From assembly GCF_905171775.1 (NCBI RefSeq), contig NC_053491.1, positions 134,724,483 through 134,788,482 on the forward strand: a stretch of 64,000 nucleotides of DNA, given 5' to 3'. This document shows positions 19,795 through 31,507 of this stretch, in pieces (position 1 is the stretch's first letter; each line of letters opens with the position of its first letter). A program made the position numbers and the translations under genes. Under the pieces are notes generated by a model. The model searched no databases and was not told the origin of the DNA. It saw only the letters and a list, made by a program, of their open reading frames with translations. This stretch comes from Rana temporaria. Its lineage: Eukaryota > Chordata > Amphibia > Anura > Ranidae.

Positions 19795-20392
19795 CAGGGC
19801 CGTCATCAGGAATTATGGAGCCCCTTACACAGCTTCAGGCATGGGCCCCCTGGAGCAGAGAACCGGGGGGGGGGTGCTGCGGGGGGGGCCCTTTACAAAA
19901 TATTTAATAAAAAGAAATAAAAAATATATAAAAATATATATATATATATATATTTAAAAAGGAGGTTGCCATCTGGGGCCCTGGGGACCTCTGGGCCCTT
20001 TAATATATATTTTAAAAAAAAGAAATGACAAAAAAAGTGGGGTTGTCATCTGGGCCCCTGGGAACCTCCAGACCTCTAAAAAAAAAAAAATTGGCTCTTT
20101 AATAAAAAATAAAATGCAAATATATTAAAAAAAATATATATTTTTTTTATTTAAAAATAAATAAAAAAAGGGGGGTTGCCATATGGGGCCCTGGGGGCCT
20201 CCGGGCCCCTGGGTACCTCTGGACCCCTAAAAAAAATTGTCCCTTTAATAAAAAATAAAATAAAAATATATTAAAAAATATATATTTTTTTATTTAAAAA
20301 TAAATAAGAAAAGGGGCGTTTCCATCTGGGGCCCTGGGGACCTCCGGGCCCCTTACAGGTGTACTGCCTGTACCCCCCTGATGGCGGCCCTG
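19795..20392. mobile_element. 598-base hAT element with internal repeats
   Basis: The ends are CAGGGCCGTCATCAGG and CCTGATGGCGGCCCTG, a 16-base inverted repeat with one mismatch. They are flanked by GGAACACC and GGAACATC (8 bases, one difference). Inside, a unit of about 125 bases with GGTTGCCATCTGGGGCCCTGG, an AT-rich spacer and AATAAAATAAAAATATATT is repeated about four times. Confidence 0.8.
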
Positions 20393-20867
20393 GGAACATC
20401 AATCAGAGGCAAATGGCAACCTTGATCAATGATGAAATCAAAACATACAAATATAGGTACATAAAAACAAATGTTTCCCAAATAAAGCATATACAGTACC
20501 TTGCAAAAGTATTTGCCCCCCTTGAACTTTGCGACCTTTTGCCACATTTCAGGCTTCAAGCATAAAGATATAAAACTGTATTTTTTTTTGAAGAATCAAC
20601 AACAAGTGGGACGAAATTTATTGGATATTTCAAACTTTTTTTAACAAATAAAAAAGTGAAAAATTGGGCGTGCAAAATTATTCAGCCCCTTTACTTTCAG
20701 TGCAGCAAACTCTCTCCAGAAGTTCAGTGAGGATCTCTGAATGATCCAATGTTGACCTAAATGACTAATGATGATAAATAGAATCCACCTGTGTGTAATC
20801 AAGTCTCCGTATAAATGCACCTGCACTGTGATAGTTTCAGAGGTCCGTTTAAAGCGCAGAAAGCATC

Positions 20868-22849
20868 ATGAAGAACAAGGAACACACCAGGCAGGTCCGA
20901 GATACTGTTGTGGAGAAGTTTAAAGCTGGATTTGGATGATTTCCCAAGCTTTAAACATCCCAAGGAGCACTGTGCAAGTGATAAAATTGAAATGGAAGGA
21001 GTATCAAACCACTGCAAATCTACGAAGACCTGGCCGTCCCTCTAAACTTTCAGCTCATACAAGGAGAAGACTGATCAGAGATGATGCCAAGAGGCCCAGG
21101 ATCACTCTGGATGAACTGCAGAGATCTACAGCTGAGGTGGGAGACTCTGTCCATAGGACAACAATCAGTCGTATACTGCACAAATCTGGCCTTTATGGGA
21201 GAGTGGCAAGAAGAAAGCCATTTCTTAACCAGTTCCCGACCCCCGCATGTACATATACGTCCACAATATGGCACGTACAGGCACATGGGCGTACACGTAC
21301 GTCCTCGCCTATTAGCGGGTGGGGGGTCCGATCGGGACCCCCCCCGCTACATGCGGAGGTCGGGTCCGCTCGGGGAGCGATCCGGGACCACGGCGCGGCT
21401 ATTTGTTTATAGCCGCTCCGTCGCGATCGCTCCCCGGAGCTGAAGAACGGGGAGAGCCGTGTGTAAACACGGCTTCCCCATCCTTCACTATGGCGGCGCA
21501 TCGATCGCGCCATTCCCTTTATAGGGAAGACACGATCGATGACGTCATTCCTACAGCCACACCCCCAAACAGTTGTAAACACATACTAGGTGCACCCTAA
21601 CTCCTACAGCGCCACCTGTGGTTAACTCCCAAACTGCAACTGTCATTTTCACAATAAAGAATGCAATTTAAATGCATTTTTTGCTGTGAAAATGACAATG
21701 GTCCCAAAAATGTGTCAAAATTGTCCGAAGTGTCCGCCATAATGTCGCAGTCACGAAAAAAATTGCTGATCGCCGCCATTAGTAGTAAAAAAAAAAAAAA
21801 TTATAAAAATGCAATAAAACTATCCCCTATTTTGTAAACACTATAAATTTTGCGCAAACCAATCGATAAACGCTTATTGCGATTTTTTTTACTAAAAATA
21901 GGTAGAAGAATACGTATTGGCCTAAACTGAGGAAAAAAAATGTTTTTATATATGTTTTTGGGGGATATTTATTACAGCAAAAAGTAAAAAATATTGTATT
22001 TTTTTCAAAATTGTCGCTCTATTTTTGTTTATAGCGCAAAAACTAAAAACCGCAGATGTGATCAAATACCACCAAAAGAAAGCTCTATTTGTGGGGGGAA
22101 AAAGACGCCAATTTTGTTTGGGAGCCACGTCGCACGACCGCGCAATTGTCTGTTAAAGCGACGCAGTCCCGAACTGTAAAAACACCTTGGGTCTTTAGGC
22201 TGCATATTGGTCCGGGGCTTAACTGGTTAAAGATATCCATAAAAAGTGTCATTTAAAGTTTGCCACAAGCCACCTGGGAGACACACCAAACATGTGGAAG
22301 AAGGTGCTCTGGTCAGATGAAACCAAAATCAAACTTTTTGGCAACAATGCAAAACGTCACCCTGAACACACCATCCCCACTGTGAAACATGGTGGTGGCA
22401 GCATCATGGTTTGGGCCTGCTTTTCTTCAGCAGGGACAGGGAAGATGGTTAAAATTGATGGGAAGATGGATGGATCCAAATACAGGACCATTCTGGAAGA
22501 AAATCTGGAGTCTGCAAAAGACCTGAGACTGGGACGGAGATGTGTCTTCCAACAAGACAATGATCCAAAACATAAAGCAAAATCTACAATGGAATGGTTC
22601 ACAAATAAACATATCCAGGTGTTAGAATGGCCAAGTCAAAGTCCAGACCTGAATCCAATCGAGAATCTGTGGAAAGAACTGAAAACTGCTGTTCACAAAC
22701 GCTCTCCATCCAACCTCACTGAGCTCGAGCTGTTTTGCAAGGAGGAATGGGCAAAAATGTCAGTCTCTCGATGTGCAAAACTGATAGAGACATACCCCAA
22801 GCGACGTACAGCTGTAATCGCAGCAAAAGGTGGCGCTACAAAGTATTAA
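20868..22849 (+). pseudogene. Tc1 transposase, interrupted
   Basis: The frame starts with ATG at 20868 (KNKEHTRQVRDTVVEKFKAG), then shifts near 20933. The paired helix-turn-helix DNA-binding region continues from 20936 (SQALNIPRSTVQ, GRPSKL). It is cut at 21238 by a 988-base TTAA element and resumes at 22231. The catalytic DDE triad is visible: D in WSDETK, D in QQDNDPKH and E in NPIENLW. The C-terminus AAKGG-TKY is complete at 22849. About ten residues seem missing before HPEHTIPT. The enzyme would cut and paste Tc1 DNA at TA sites but cannot be made from this copy. Confidence 0.88.
21239..22226. mobile_element. 988-base TTAA element inside the Tc1 transposase
   Basis: TTAA flanks it exactly (21235-21238 and 22227-22230). 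The ends are CCAGTTCCCGAC and GGTCCGGGGCTTAACTGG. Removing it restores the transposase frame across the junction. It shares internal blocks with copies at 26175, 54897 and 37.0-37.8 kb (ACCACCAAAAGAAAGCTC, GACCGCGCAATTG). There is no transposase; TTAA choice suggests piggyBac-type or Kolobok mobilisation. Confidence 0.85.
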
Positions 22850-23066
22850 CTTAAGGGGGCTGAATAATTTTGCACGCCCAATTTTTCACTTTTTTATTTG
22901 TTAAAAAAGTTTGAAATATCCAATAAATTTCGTTCCACTTTATGGTTGTGTCCCACTTGTTGATTCTTCAAAAAAAATTACAGTTTTATATCTTTATGTT
23001 TGAAGCCTGAAATGTGGCAAAAGGTTGCAAAGTTCCAGAGGGCGAATACTTTCGCAAGGCACTGTA

Positions 23067-23341
23067 AAAAGAATAGAGAAATCAATGAAGAAAAAAGACA
23101 AATCGGAAAAAGAAATACATGAAAGGTAAATAATAAAACAAGTTATAAATGGAAGAAAAATCATCAAATAAACATTGACAAAACCAGAATAAAAAATCCT
23201 AAGTGCGGCTATGAATACACATTTATTGTTACATGTGGAAGCATACTGCAACATGTAGCAACCCTGAGCATGCATAAAATCACACATGCCCATAGATACC
23301 ACATTTGCAAATGGGCGGTAAAAATTAGGGGAAATATACTA
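23067..23341 (+). other. Intron 4, no feature seen
   Basis: AT-rich sequence between the Tc1 element and the next repeat. Nothing coding or structured is visible. Confidence 0.5.
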
Positions 23342-24273
23342 CAGTGGCGGTTCGTCCATAGAGGGTGCTGGAGCGCCGCCCCCTCTGGCTCTCACCGTCA
23401 CTGAGTCTAATAACATATTGCACGAATCTATGTTATTGTCCCGCTGCCGCCCACTATTCAGCTGGCCGGATGTTGAGTGCCAGCCAGTTGAATAACGGCA
23501 GCTGGTTGGCTGTACGGAAGTGCCTATCAGAGCCAGTGGCTCGGGTCCCCGGAAGGTTATCCTCGGAACGCACAGGGTGTGCATTCCTTGGATAAGACTA
23601 ACAGGCGTCTCAGCCAATCAGGTTGGCCGGTTCTGGCTACTGGTAAAGGGGCACAGCGGCGACGAAGGGCACAGTGACATCAATGGGGACAATTGGCACA
23701 GCGGCGATAATTAAAGGGCACAGTGACGACAATAGGCACAGTGGGGACAATGGGCACAGTGGGGACAAATGGCACAGTGGCATGAATGGGCACAGTGGTG
23801 ACAATTAAAGGGCACAGTGACATCAATGGGCACAGTGGCGACAATGGGCACAGTGGCGACAATTAAAGGGCACAGTGGTGACAATTGGCACAGTGGCGAC
23901 AATTGATGGCACAGTGGCTGTGTTTGATGGCATGGCACAGTGGCTGCGTTTGATGGCATGGCACAGTGGTGACAATTGATGGCACAGTGGCTGCGTTTGA
24001 TGGCATGGCACAGTGGCTGCGTTTAATGGCATGGCACAGTGGTGACACTTGATGGCACAGTGGCTGCGTTTGATGGCATGGTATATTGACTGCATTTGAT
24101 GGCATGGAACAGTGGTGTGAATTGATGGCACAGTGGCTGTGTTTGATGGCATGGCATAGTGACTGCATTTGATGGCATGGCACAGTGGTGCGAATTGATG
24201 GGCACAGTGAGACTGCAATTTTTTTTCCGCTTGCGCCCCCCCCCAAAAAAAATTTGAGTACCAGCCGCCACTG
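23342..24273. mobile_element. CAGTGGCGG-ended element carrying a tandem array
   Basis: The ends are CAGTGGCGGTTCG and CAGCCGCCACTG. The CAG-type ends suggest hAT, but no 8-bp duplication is visible, so the class is tentative. The middle is a minisatellite (next entry). No transposase is present. Confidence 0.6.
23640..24215 (+). repeat. GGCACAGTGG minisatellite
   Basis: Units of 18-33 bases are built from GGCACAGTGG plus CGACAATT, GACAATTGAT or CTGCGTTTGATGGCAT. Unit length changes along the array: short units at the left, longer TTTGATGGCATGGCACAGTG units at the right. Long minus-strand open frames (rich in Cys-His) come from the repeat and are not genes. Confidence 0.8.
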
Positions 24274-24629
24274 GTATTGTCCCGCAAGCCCTGTAAACTA
24301 GAGAAGTGGAAAAATACTAATCAACTGAACCCACCTATCGCATGCAGGTAATACATATAGGGCCAACATGAGAAAGATGTAATTGGGAACAAATACTCAT
24401 CCAAGGGACGAAAGAACCAGTGGTAGACATGAAAACAAAAGGGGGGAGGAAGAGCGGAAAACAAAAAAGCTCATCAAGGCTCTTCAGGGGACAGAGGGAA
24501 GTTTTATCAAGGCTCATTCAGTTTTATCAAGGCTTATCTTTAATGGCTACATTCCTTTTCTCTCTCTTGACTTTTTTCCTATATTCTTCCTTGATGATCT
24601 GGCCAGTAATACACTTCCTGTCTTATGCC

Positions 24630-25020
24630 ACGTACACAGTACACACGATTGGAATTTCCAACAACAAATGTTCGATGTAAGCTTTTGGTCGGATATTCCG
24701 ACCGTGTGTAGGCCCCATCGGACATTTGCTGTCAGAATTTCTGACAGCTGGTTCTCAATTTTTCCGACAACAAAAATTCTTATCGGAAATTCCGATCTTG
24801 TGTATCCAATTCCGACGCACAAAAATCCTACGTATGCTCGGAATCATTGAACTTAATTTTTCTTGGCTCGTTGTAGTGTTGTATGTCACTGGATTCTTGG
24901 CGATTGGAATTTCCGAGCAACATTTGTGCGACCGTGTGTATGCAAGACAAGTTTGAGCCAACATCCGTCGGAAAAAAAAATCCACGGTTTTGTTTTTGGA
25001 AATTCCGATCCTATGTACGC
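24630..25020. mobile_element. Degenerate GTACACACGATTGG MITE
   Basis: GTACACACGATTGGAATTTCC at the left is answered by GGAAATTCCGATCCTATGTAC at the right. Internal CGGAAATTCCGATC palindromes occur. It is an older member of the GTACACAC family. Boundaries are approximate. Confidence 0.55.
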
Positions 25021-25333
25021 TGCATTAGGGTGTCTCCACTCTGCTGGAGGAGCAATGGAGATACCGTTGAACAGCAACATTGTCAATCTGTAGAGAGGGT
25101 GGTGTTACAGTAGATTTTTTTGTTTACAGAGTAACTCCATGGTAATCAATGTACACTACATAGATTTAAAAAAAAAACTTTGTTTCAGATTCCTGTTTGC
25201 AAGCTGCTTGTTAAAAGTTGTCTATTGGATACTGATTCTGAATGGGTGTGACTAATTAAATTTAATCAGCTGGTGCACTTTTTATGGTTCTGATGAGAAA
25301 AGTTGCAATGTTGGTCTCTTTAGAAGTGAATAA

Positions 25334-25735
25334 GGCCCCTTTCACACGGGGCGGATCAGTAATGATCCGCCTCTGTATGCTCCGTTTGCTCAGCGGGGAT
25401 CGCTCCGTTGATTCCCGCTGAGCTGGCGGATGACAGGGCAGTCCCCGCACACTGTGCAGGGACCGCCCTTTTTTTCCCCCTGCTCTCCCCTATGGGGGAT
25501 CGGATGAACACGTACCGTCTGTCCGTGTTCATCCGATCCGATCCGCAGACGGAAGAAAAAATAGGGTTTTCTTCCGTCTGCAAAATCGGATCTTTGCGGA
25601 GGCAGACGAGATCGGGTGTCAGCGATGTTCATCCGCTGACATCCGCGATCTCATAGGGACCCATGTATGTCCCTTTTTCATCCGCAAACGGATGGATGAA
25701 AAAGTGGACATACGGTCCGCACGTGTGAAAGGGGC
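25334..25735. mobile_element. MITE with CCCCTTTCACACG ends
   Basis: It starts GGCCCCTTTCACACGGGGCG and ends CACGTGTGAAAGGGGC, with TAA-like flanks (25331-25333 and 25737-25739). Inside are inverted CCGTCTG/CAGACGG and GGATCG/CGATCC blocks. It is related in its ends to the MITE at 13167. Confidence 0.7.
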
Positions 25736-25739
25736 TTAA

Positions 25740-26170
25740 CTCTTTGAGAGTATTTCACCAAAAATAAAATTTGTTGCAGAGAATGCCTACAATTTGATTT
25801 CTATCTTTTCTTTGTACAGAAAATTAGCGCGCGTATCGCAAAAGCAGAAAATTACATTTCCGGGGAAGCTCTATACACCAACTGTGTAAAGAAGGCCTCC
25901 AGGTTGCCATATTGCTTTAAACTATACAGAAAATGACAGCGCTGATTGAAAGGGAAAAGTCATTTTTAATAACATTAAATTACAATATGGCTTAGTTAGC
26001 AATTATATATGCTATATATTTTTTTTGTAATTGTTATATTTTTTTACACAAAGTGTAGTTACCCTTTTAAGCCTTTTTTTTTCCTTTAGCAATAAAGGTT
26101 TTGATCAAATGAAAAGTATAAAAAAAAGTGTAAGTATCCGTATCAGTATTTAATATGACAGTTTGGCCTG
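25740..26170 (+). other. Intron 4 sequence, no feature seen
   Basis: AT-rich, with no recognisable repeat termini, exon or RNA gene. Confidence 0.5.
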
Positions 26171-26455
26171 TTAACCCCTTAACGCCCGCTGCATGACTAT
26201 TTACGTCCACAGAATGGCACGTACAGGCAGAAGGACGTATATATACGTCCTTGCCTTCTAGCGGGTGGGGGGTCCGATCGGGACCCCCTCCGCTGCGTGT
26301 GGCGGGCGGATTCCCTCGGGGAGCGATCCGGGACGACGGCGCAGCTATTCGTTTATAGCCGCTCCGTCGCGATCGCTCCCCGGAGCTGAAGAACGGGGAG
26401 AGCCGTATGTAAACACGGCTTCCCCGTGCTTCACTGTGGCGGCGTATCGATCGAG

Positions 26456-29210
26456 CAGGGATGGACTGGCCATCGGGAGGACCGGGAGATTCCCGGTGGG
26501 CCGATCCCTCTGTGGGCCGATCCCTCAGTGGGCCAATTTTCAGTGACAGCTCCGAGTCTCTGCGCTCTGCTGACCGCTGCTTATCAGACTCAGAGTACTG
26601 TATAAGCGAGGGCTTGCTGAGCAGCAGCTTGTGCGGGCTATTTTCGTTCCCGCACGCTGCTACGAGCTACACTTTTTACTGCAGAGAGAGCCGAGTCAGC
26701 CGACATCTCTCCCTGCAGTCCCCGGCTGTCTGGCCCCCCTGATACACACACATAGCTGACTGCAGTGGAGAGAACAGAGCCCGCCCCCTCCTTCTCCTGT
26801 TGTGTGATGTTTCCTGTGTACACAGAGGAGGAGGAGACTCACCATGCTGCCGAGTCAAAGCTGCTCGTTTGAAAATGCCTGAACGACTGCAAAGTAAGTT
26901 TTCCAGAGGTGGGGAGAACAAGCCTACAGTTCACTTTGAGTGATTTGGGGGGAGAGGATATGTTTTAGGGGGCACTTTAGGACTTGTGCTACAAGGGGGC
27001 TTGTATATGTAATCCACCCCCCTTAGCACATATCCTCTCCTTCCCCCCTCAAATCAAAGAGATACTGTCTGCCGCAGAGGGGGGTGGCCCTTGGCACCCC
27101 ACAAGTGATGTGCACAAATGCTCCAGGTGCCCAAACTAATGCCCCCCTTCCAGCCAAGTTAATGCAGCAAAGTGAAAAACACAGGAACACGTTGTGCAAT
27201 CTGTGCAATGCACATGTCACCCAGGTCCAATTTCAGCCCAATTATGTCCGCACACTCTCTGACCCTCTCCTGTAGTATGTTTGCAGTCTCTGACCCTCTC
27301 CTGTAGTATGTTTGCAGTCTCTGACCTTCTCCTGTACTGTGTCTGCAGTCTCTGACCCTTGCCTGTAGTACGTTTTGCAGTCTCTGACCCTCGCCTGTAG
27401 TACATTTTGCAGTCTCTGACCCTCTCCTGTACTATGTCTGCAGTCTCTGACCCTTGCCTGTAGTACGTTTTGCAGTCTCTGACCCTCGCCTGTACTATGT
27501 CTGCAGTCTCTGACCCTTGCCTGTAGTACGTTTTGCAGTCTCTGACCCTCGCCTGTACTATGTCTGCAGTCTCTGACCCTTGCCTGTAGTATGTTTTGCA
27601 GTCTCTGACCCTTGCCTGTAGTATGTTTTGCAGTCTCTGACCCTCGCCTGTAGTACATTTTGCAGTCTCTGACCCTCTCCTGTACTATGTCTGCAGTCTC
27701 TGACCCTTGCCTGTAGTACGTTTTGCAGTCTCTGACCTTTGCCTGTAGTACGTTTTGCAGTCTCTGACCCTCTCCTGTAGTACATTTTGCAGTCTCTGAC
27801 CCTCTCCTGTACTATGTCTGCAGTCTCTGACCCTTGCCTGTAGTACGTTTTGCAGTCTCTGACCCTCGCCTGTACTATGTCTGCAGTCTCTGACCCTTGC
27901 CTGTAGTACGTTTTGCAGTCTCTGACCCTCGCCTGTACTATGTCTGCAGTCTCTGACCCTTGCCTGTAGTATGTTTTGCAGTCTCTGACCCTTGCCTGTA
28001 GTATGTTTTGCTGTCTCTGACCCTCGCCTGTAGTACATTTTGCAGTCTCTGACCCTCTCCTGTACTATGTCTGCAGTCTCTGACCCTTGCCTGTAGTACG
28101 TTTTGCAGTCTCTGACCTTTGCCTGTAGTACGTTTTGCAGTCTCTGACCCTCTCCTGTACTATGTCTGCAGTCTCTGACCCTCGCCTGTAGTACGTTTTG
28201 CAGTCTCTGACCCTTGCCTGTAGTATGTTTTGCAGTCTCTGACCCTCGCCTGTACTATGTCTGCAGTCTCTGACCCTCGCCTGTAGTACGTTTTGCAATC
28301 TCTGACCCTCGCCTGTAGTATGTTTTGCAGTCTCTGACCCTCGCCTGTAGTACATTTTGCAGTCTCTGACCCTCTCCTGTACTATGTCTGCAGTCTCTGA
28401 CCCTTGCCTGTAGTAGGTTTTGCAGTCTCTGACCTTTGCCTGTAGTACGTTTTGCAGTCTCTGACCCTCTCCTGTACTATGTCTGCAGTCTCTGACCCTC
28501 GCCTGTAGTACGTTTTGCAGTCTCTGACCCTTGCTTGTAGTATGTTTTGCAGTCTCTGACCCTCGCCTGTAGTACGTTTTGCAGTCTCTGACCTTTGCCT
28601 GTAGTACGTTTTGCAGTCTCTGACCCTCTCCTGTACTATGTCTGCAGTCTCTGACCCTTGCCTGTAGTACGTTTTGCAGTCTCTGACCCTTGCCTGTAGT
28701 ACGTTTTGCAGTCTCTGACCCTCACCTGTACTATGTCTGCAGTCTCTGACCCTTGCCTGTAGTATGTTTTGCAGTCTCTGACCCTTGCCTGTAGTACGTT
28801 TTGCAGTCTCTGACCCTTGCCTGTAGTATGTTTTGCAGTCTCTGACCCTCGCCTGTAGTACGTTTTGCAGTCTCTGACCCTCGCCTGTAGTACGTTTTGC
28901 AGTCTCTGACCTTTGCCTGTAGTACGTTTTGCAGTCTCTGACCCTCTCCTGTACTATGTCTGCAGTCTCTGACCCTTGCCTGTAGTACGTTTTGCAGTCT
29001 CTGACCTTTGCCTGTAGTACGTTTTGCAGTCTCTGACCCTCTCCTGTAGTATTTCTGCAATAAAGGAGGGCACAAGCATGAATTAATTTATGTACTACCA
29101 CTGCTGGTCATGGTCACTGATGAAATAATGTTTTTGTGCGTGTTTGCAAAATTAAAGTGGGCCGGTCTGGATGAAGTCCAGGGCCAAATTTTTGTCCCAG
29201 TCCAACCCTG
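26456..29210. mobile_element. hAT element carrying a 1.8 kb minisatellite
   Basis: CGATCGAG is present exactly on both sides (26448-26455 and 29211-29218). The ends are CAGGGATGGACTGG and CCAGTCCAACCCTG. This is a clear hAT insertion into the TTAA element, which reads through uninterrupted in the copy at 21.2 kb. No transposase is visible, and most of the length is tandem array. Confidence 0.88.
27250..29055 (+). repeat. 31/32-base minisatellite, about 57 copies
   Basis: Two unit types alternate: a 32-base form ending GTAGTACGTTTTGCAGTC and a 31-base form with GTACTATGTCTGCAGTC, both starting TCTGACCCTYGCCT. Runs of the two types recur in similar order (for example 27,390-27,670, 27,780-28,060 and 28,345-28,600), indicating a higher-order structure from large-block duplications. 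Minus-strand open frames of up to 239 codons are read-through of the array. Confidence 0.9.
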
Positions 29211-29999
29211 CGATCGAGTGATCCTTTTTATAAGGGAGACTCGATCGATGACGTCAGTCCTACAGCCACACCCCCCTACAGTTGTAAACACACACTAGGT
29301 GAACCCTAACTCCTACAGCGCCCCCTGTGGTTAACTCCCAAACTGCAACTGTCATTTTCACAATAAACAATGCAATTTAAATGCATTTTTTGCTGTGAAA
29401 ATGACAATGGTCCCAAAAATGTGTCAAAATTGTCTGAAGTGTCCGTCATAATGTCGCAGTCATAAAAAAAAATCGCTGATCGCCGCCAATAGTAGTAAAA
29501 AAATTTTTTTTTAGAAAAATGCAATAAAACTATCCCCAATTTTTAAACGCTATAAATTTTGCGCAAACCAATAGATAAAAGCTTATTGCGATTTTTTTTT
29601 ACCAAAAATAGGTAGAAGAATACGTATCAGCCTAAACTGAGGACATTTTTTTTTTATATATATGTTTTTGGGGGATATTTATTATAGCAAAAAGTAAAAA
29701 ATATTGCTTTTTTTTCAAAATTGTCGCTATTTTTGTTTATAGCGCAAAAAATAAAAACCGCAGAGGTGATCAAATACCACCAAAAGAAAGCTCTATTTGT
29801 GGGGAAAAAAGGACGCCAATTTTGTTTGGGAGCCACGTCGCACGACCGCGCAATTGTCTGTTAAAACGACACAGTGCCGCAAAACCTGGCCTGGGCATTT
29901 AGCTGCCTAAAGGTCCGGGGCTTAAGTGGTTAAAGGAAGTTATAAAATAACAGACTTACTGGCAGGATCAACAAGTAAAAATAAAGAGAAAAAAAGCTT

Positions 30000-30450
30000 A
30001 AAGCCGAGTTCTGCCAATTTTTTTTCTTTTAAAGTCAGCAGCTACAAATACTGCAGCTGTTGACTTTTAAAATATGGACACTTACCTGTCAAGGGGAACC
30101 GCAATGTCGGCACCCGAAGCCGATCTGTCCCTCAGCTGTCGGGTGCTACGGCTGGCATCTTGCGGCTTCACTTTCTGGTTCCCTCCTGCACATGCGCGAG
30201 TCGCGCTACGCGATCTGAATGGTCCCTGTTGTCTTCTGGGCCCTGTGTGTCTCCCAGAAGACAGCGGGGCAGAGGAGGTGCCGGACTTGGCATAGATATC
30301 CGCGGATATCTATGCCCGGAAGTGGGAGCAAATACCTGTATTAGACAGATATCTGCTCCCCCCCCCCCTGAAATATTCCAATTGTGACACCGGAGGGCGG
30401 GAGGATTCCAAAAAGAGTAAGTTCCATTTTTGGGTGGAACTCCACTTCAA
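30000..30450. mobile_element. TTAA-flanked GGAGTTCCAC element, copy 2
   Basis: It begins AAGCCGAGTTCTGCC and ends GGGTGGAACTCCACTTCAAG. GTCAGCAGCTACAAATACTG occurs near the left end, in mirror orientation to copy 1. An inner GATATCCGCGGATATC palindrome is also visible (30295-30310). Confidence 0.6.
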
Positions 30451-30497
30451 GAAAGCTAAAACTAATACAATCATCCAATCCAACACATCTTTATTAA

Positions 30498-31250
30498 CCA
30501 CTTAAATACAGGGCACTTATACACCTTCCTGCCCAAGATCAATTTTCAGCTTTCACATTCTGAATAACAATTGCGCAGTCATGCTACACTAGGTGTATCC
30601 ATACAAATTTTTTTATAATTTTTTCCCCACAAATAGAGCTTTCTTTTGGTGGTATTTGATCACCACTGTGGTTTTTATTTTTTTGCTATAAATAAAAAAA
30701 ATAAAACATTTGGGGGAAAAGAATTTCTTAATTTCTGTTACAAAACGGTGTAAATACGTAAGTTTTTTCCTTTACTGGTGGGCAATGACGAGGCTGCACT
30801 GGTGGGCTCTGATGAGGCAGTACTGATTGGCACTGATGAGGTGGCACTGATGGGCACTGATGATAAGGCACTTATATGCAGCATTGATGGGCACTGATAG
30901 GTGGTACTGATATGCAGCACTGATGGGCACTGATACGTGGCACTGATGGGCACTCATAGGCACTGATGATGAGGCACTTATATGCATCATTGATAAGCAC
31001 TGATAGGTGGTACTGATATGCAGCACTGATGGGCACTGATATGTGGCACTGATGGGCACCACTGATCAGGGGGCACTGGCAGGCACAGTGCCATCCCTAT
31101 TGGGCACTGATTGGCATACCTGGTGGACATCCCTAGTGGTCCTGGGTGGGCATCCCTGGTGGTCCTGGGGGGGCTGCACTGATAATGAATCAGTGCAGAC
31201 CCCTCCTGTCAGGAGATCAGCCGATTGGCTCTCCTCTAATCGCTAAAACT
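30498..31250. mobile_element. TTAA-type element with GGCACTGAT array
   Basis: TTAA (30494-30497) and CCACTTAAATACAGG open the element. AAATAGAGCTTTCTTTTGGTGG appears in the reverse sense to the copies at 21 kb and 29 kb. A minisatellite of GGCACTGATGGGCACTGATA units fills 30,775-31,100. The right end is not clear. Confidence 0.6.
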
Positions 31251-31507
31251 GATAGAAAAAGTAGATAAAAGCCGTATCCCATTTGAGAACTTCTAGCATT
31301 TACTGTATACAGTATTTTATTCTATGATATATTTAAAACATAGAGATTATAATGAATAACAGAGTACATGCAGATTTTGAAATGAAACATTTATGTAACA
31401 TATACAGTAAAACTGTTAAAGGAGGATAAGTGTATGTATTTATATGCATTTATATTTTGTATTTGTATGAATTATATTTAATTTGTTTCTTTATTCAATT
31501 ATGTTAG

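Larger units (their letters stand above)
20494..23064 (+). mobile_element. Tc1 transposon, nearly full length
   Basis: It is bounded by TA at 20492-20493 and 23065-23066. The ends are CAGTACCTTGCAAAAGTATT and AATACTTTCGCAAGGCACTG. The terminal inverted repeats extend over 200 bases (the GAAGAATCAACAA / TTGTTGATTCTTC and GCACGCCCAATTTTTCAC blocks). It carries a transposase gene that is damaged only by a frameshift, a small deletion and the TTAA element at 21239-22226. Confidence 0.9.
26175..29929. mobile_element. TTAA element interrupted by a hAT element
   Basis: TTAA lies at 26171-26174 and 29930-29933. The outer parts (26175-26455 and 29219-29929) are a close copy of the element at 21239-22226. 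They share GGGTGGGGGGTCCGATCGGG, AACGGGGAGAGCCGT and GACCGCGCAATTG. The interruption is the 2755-base hAT element at 26456-29210. Confidence 0.85.

Noticed and set aside
20353..20565. Short open frames at the left end of the Tc1 element
   Set aside because: They span the hAT right end and the Tc1 terminal inverted repeat and have no coding features.
23711..24287. Cys/His-rich minus-strand open frames that look like zinc fingers
   Set aside because: They translate the GGCACAGTGG minisatellite; cysteine and histidine come from GCA/GTG words, and the spacing is not that of a zinc finger.
27250..29055. CRISPR-like repeat array
   Set aside because: The units abut directly with no unique spacers, and the context is vertebrate intron.
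27242..29101. Long minus-strand open frames (up to 239 codons) with RVRDCKTYYRQ repeats
   Set aside because: They are pure read-through of a 31/32-base tandem array; the same peptide recurs in shifted frames wherever the unit length changes.
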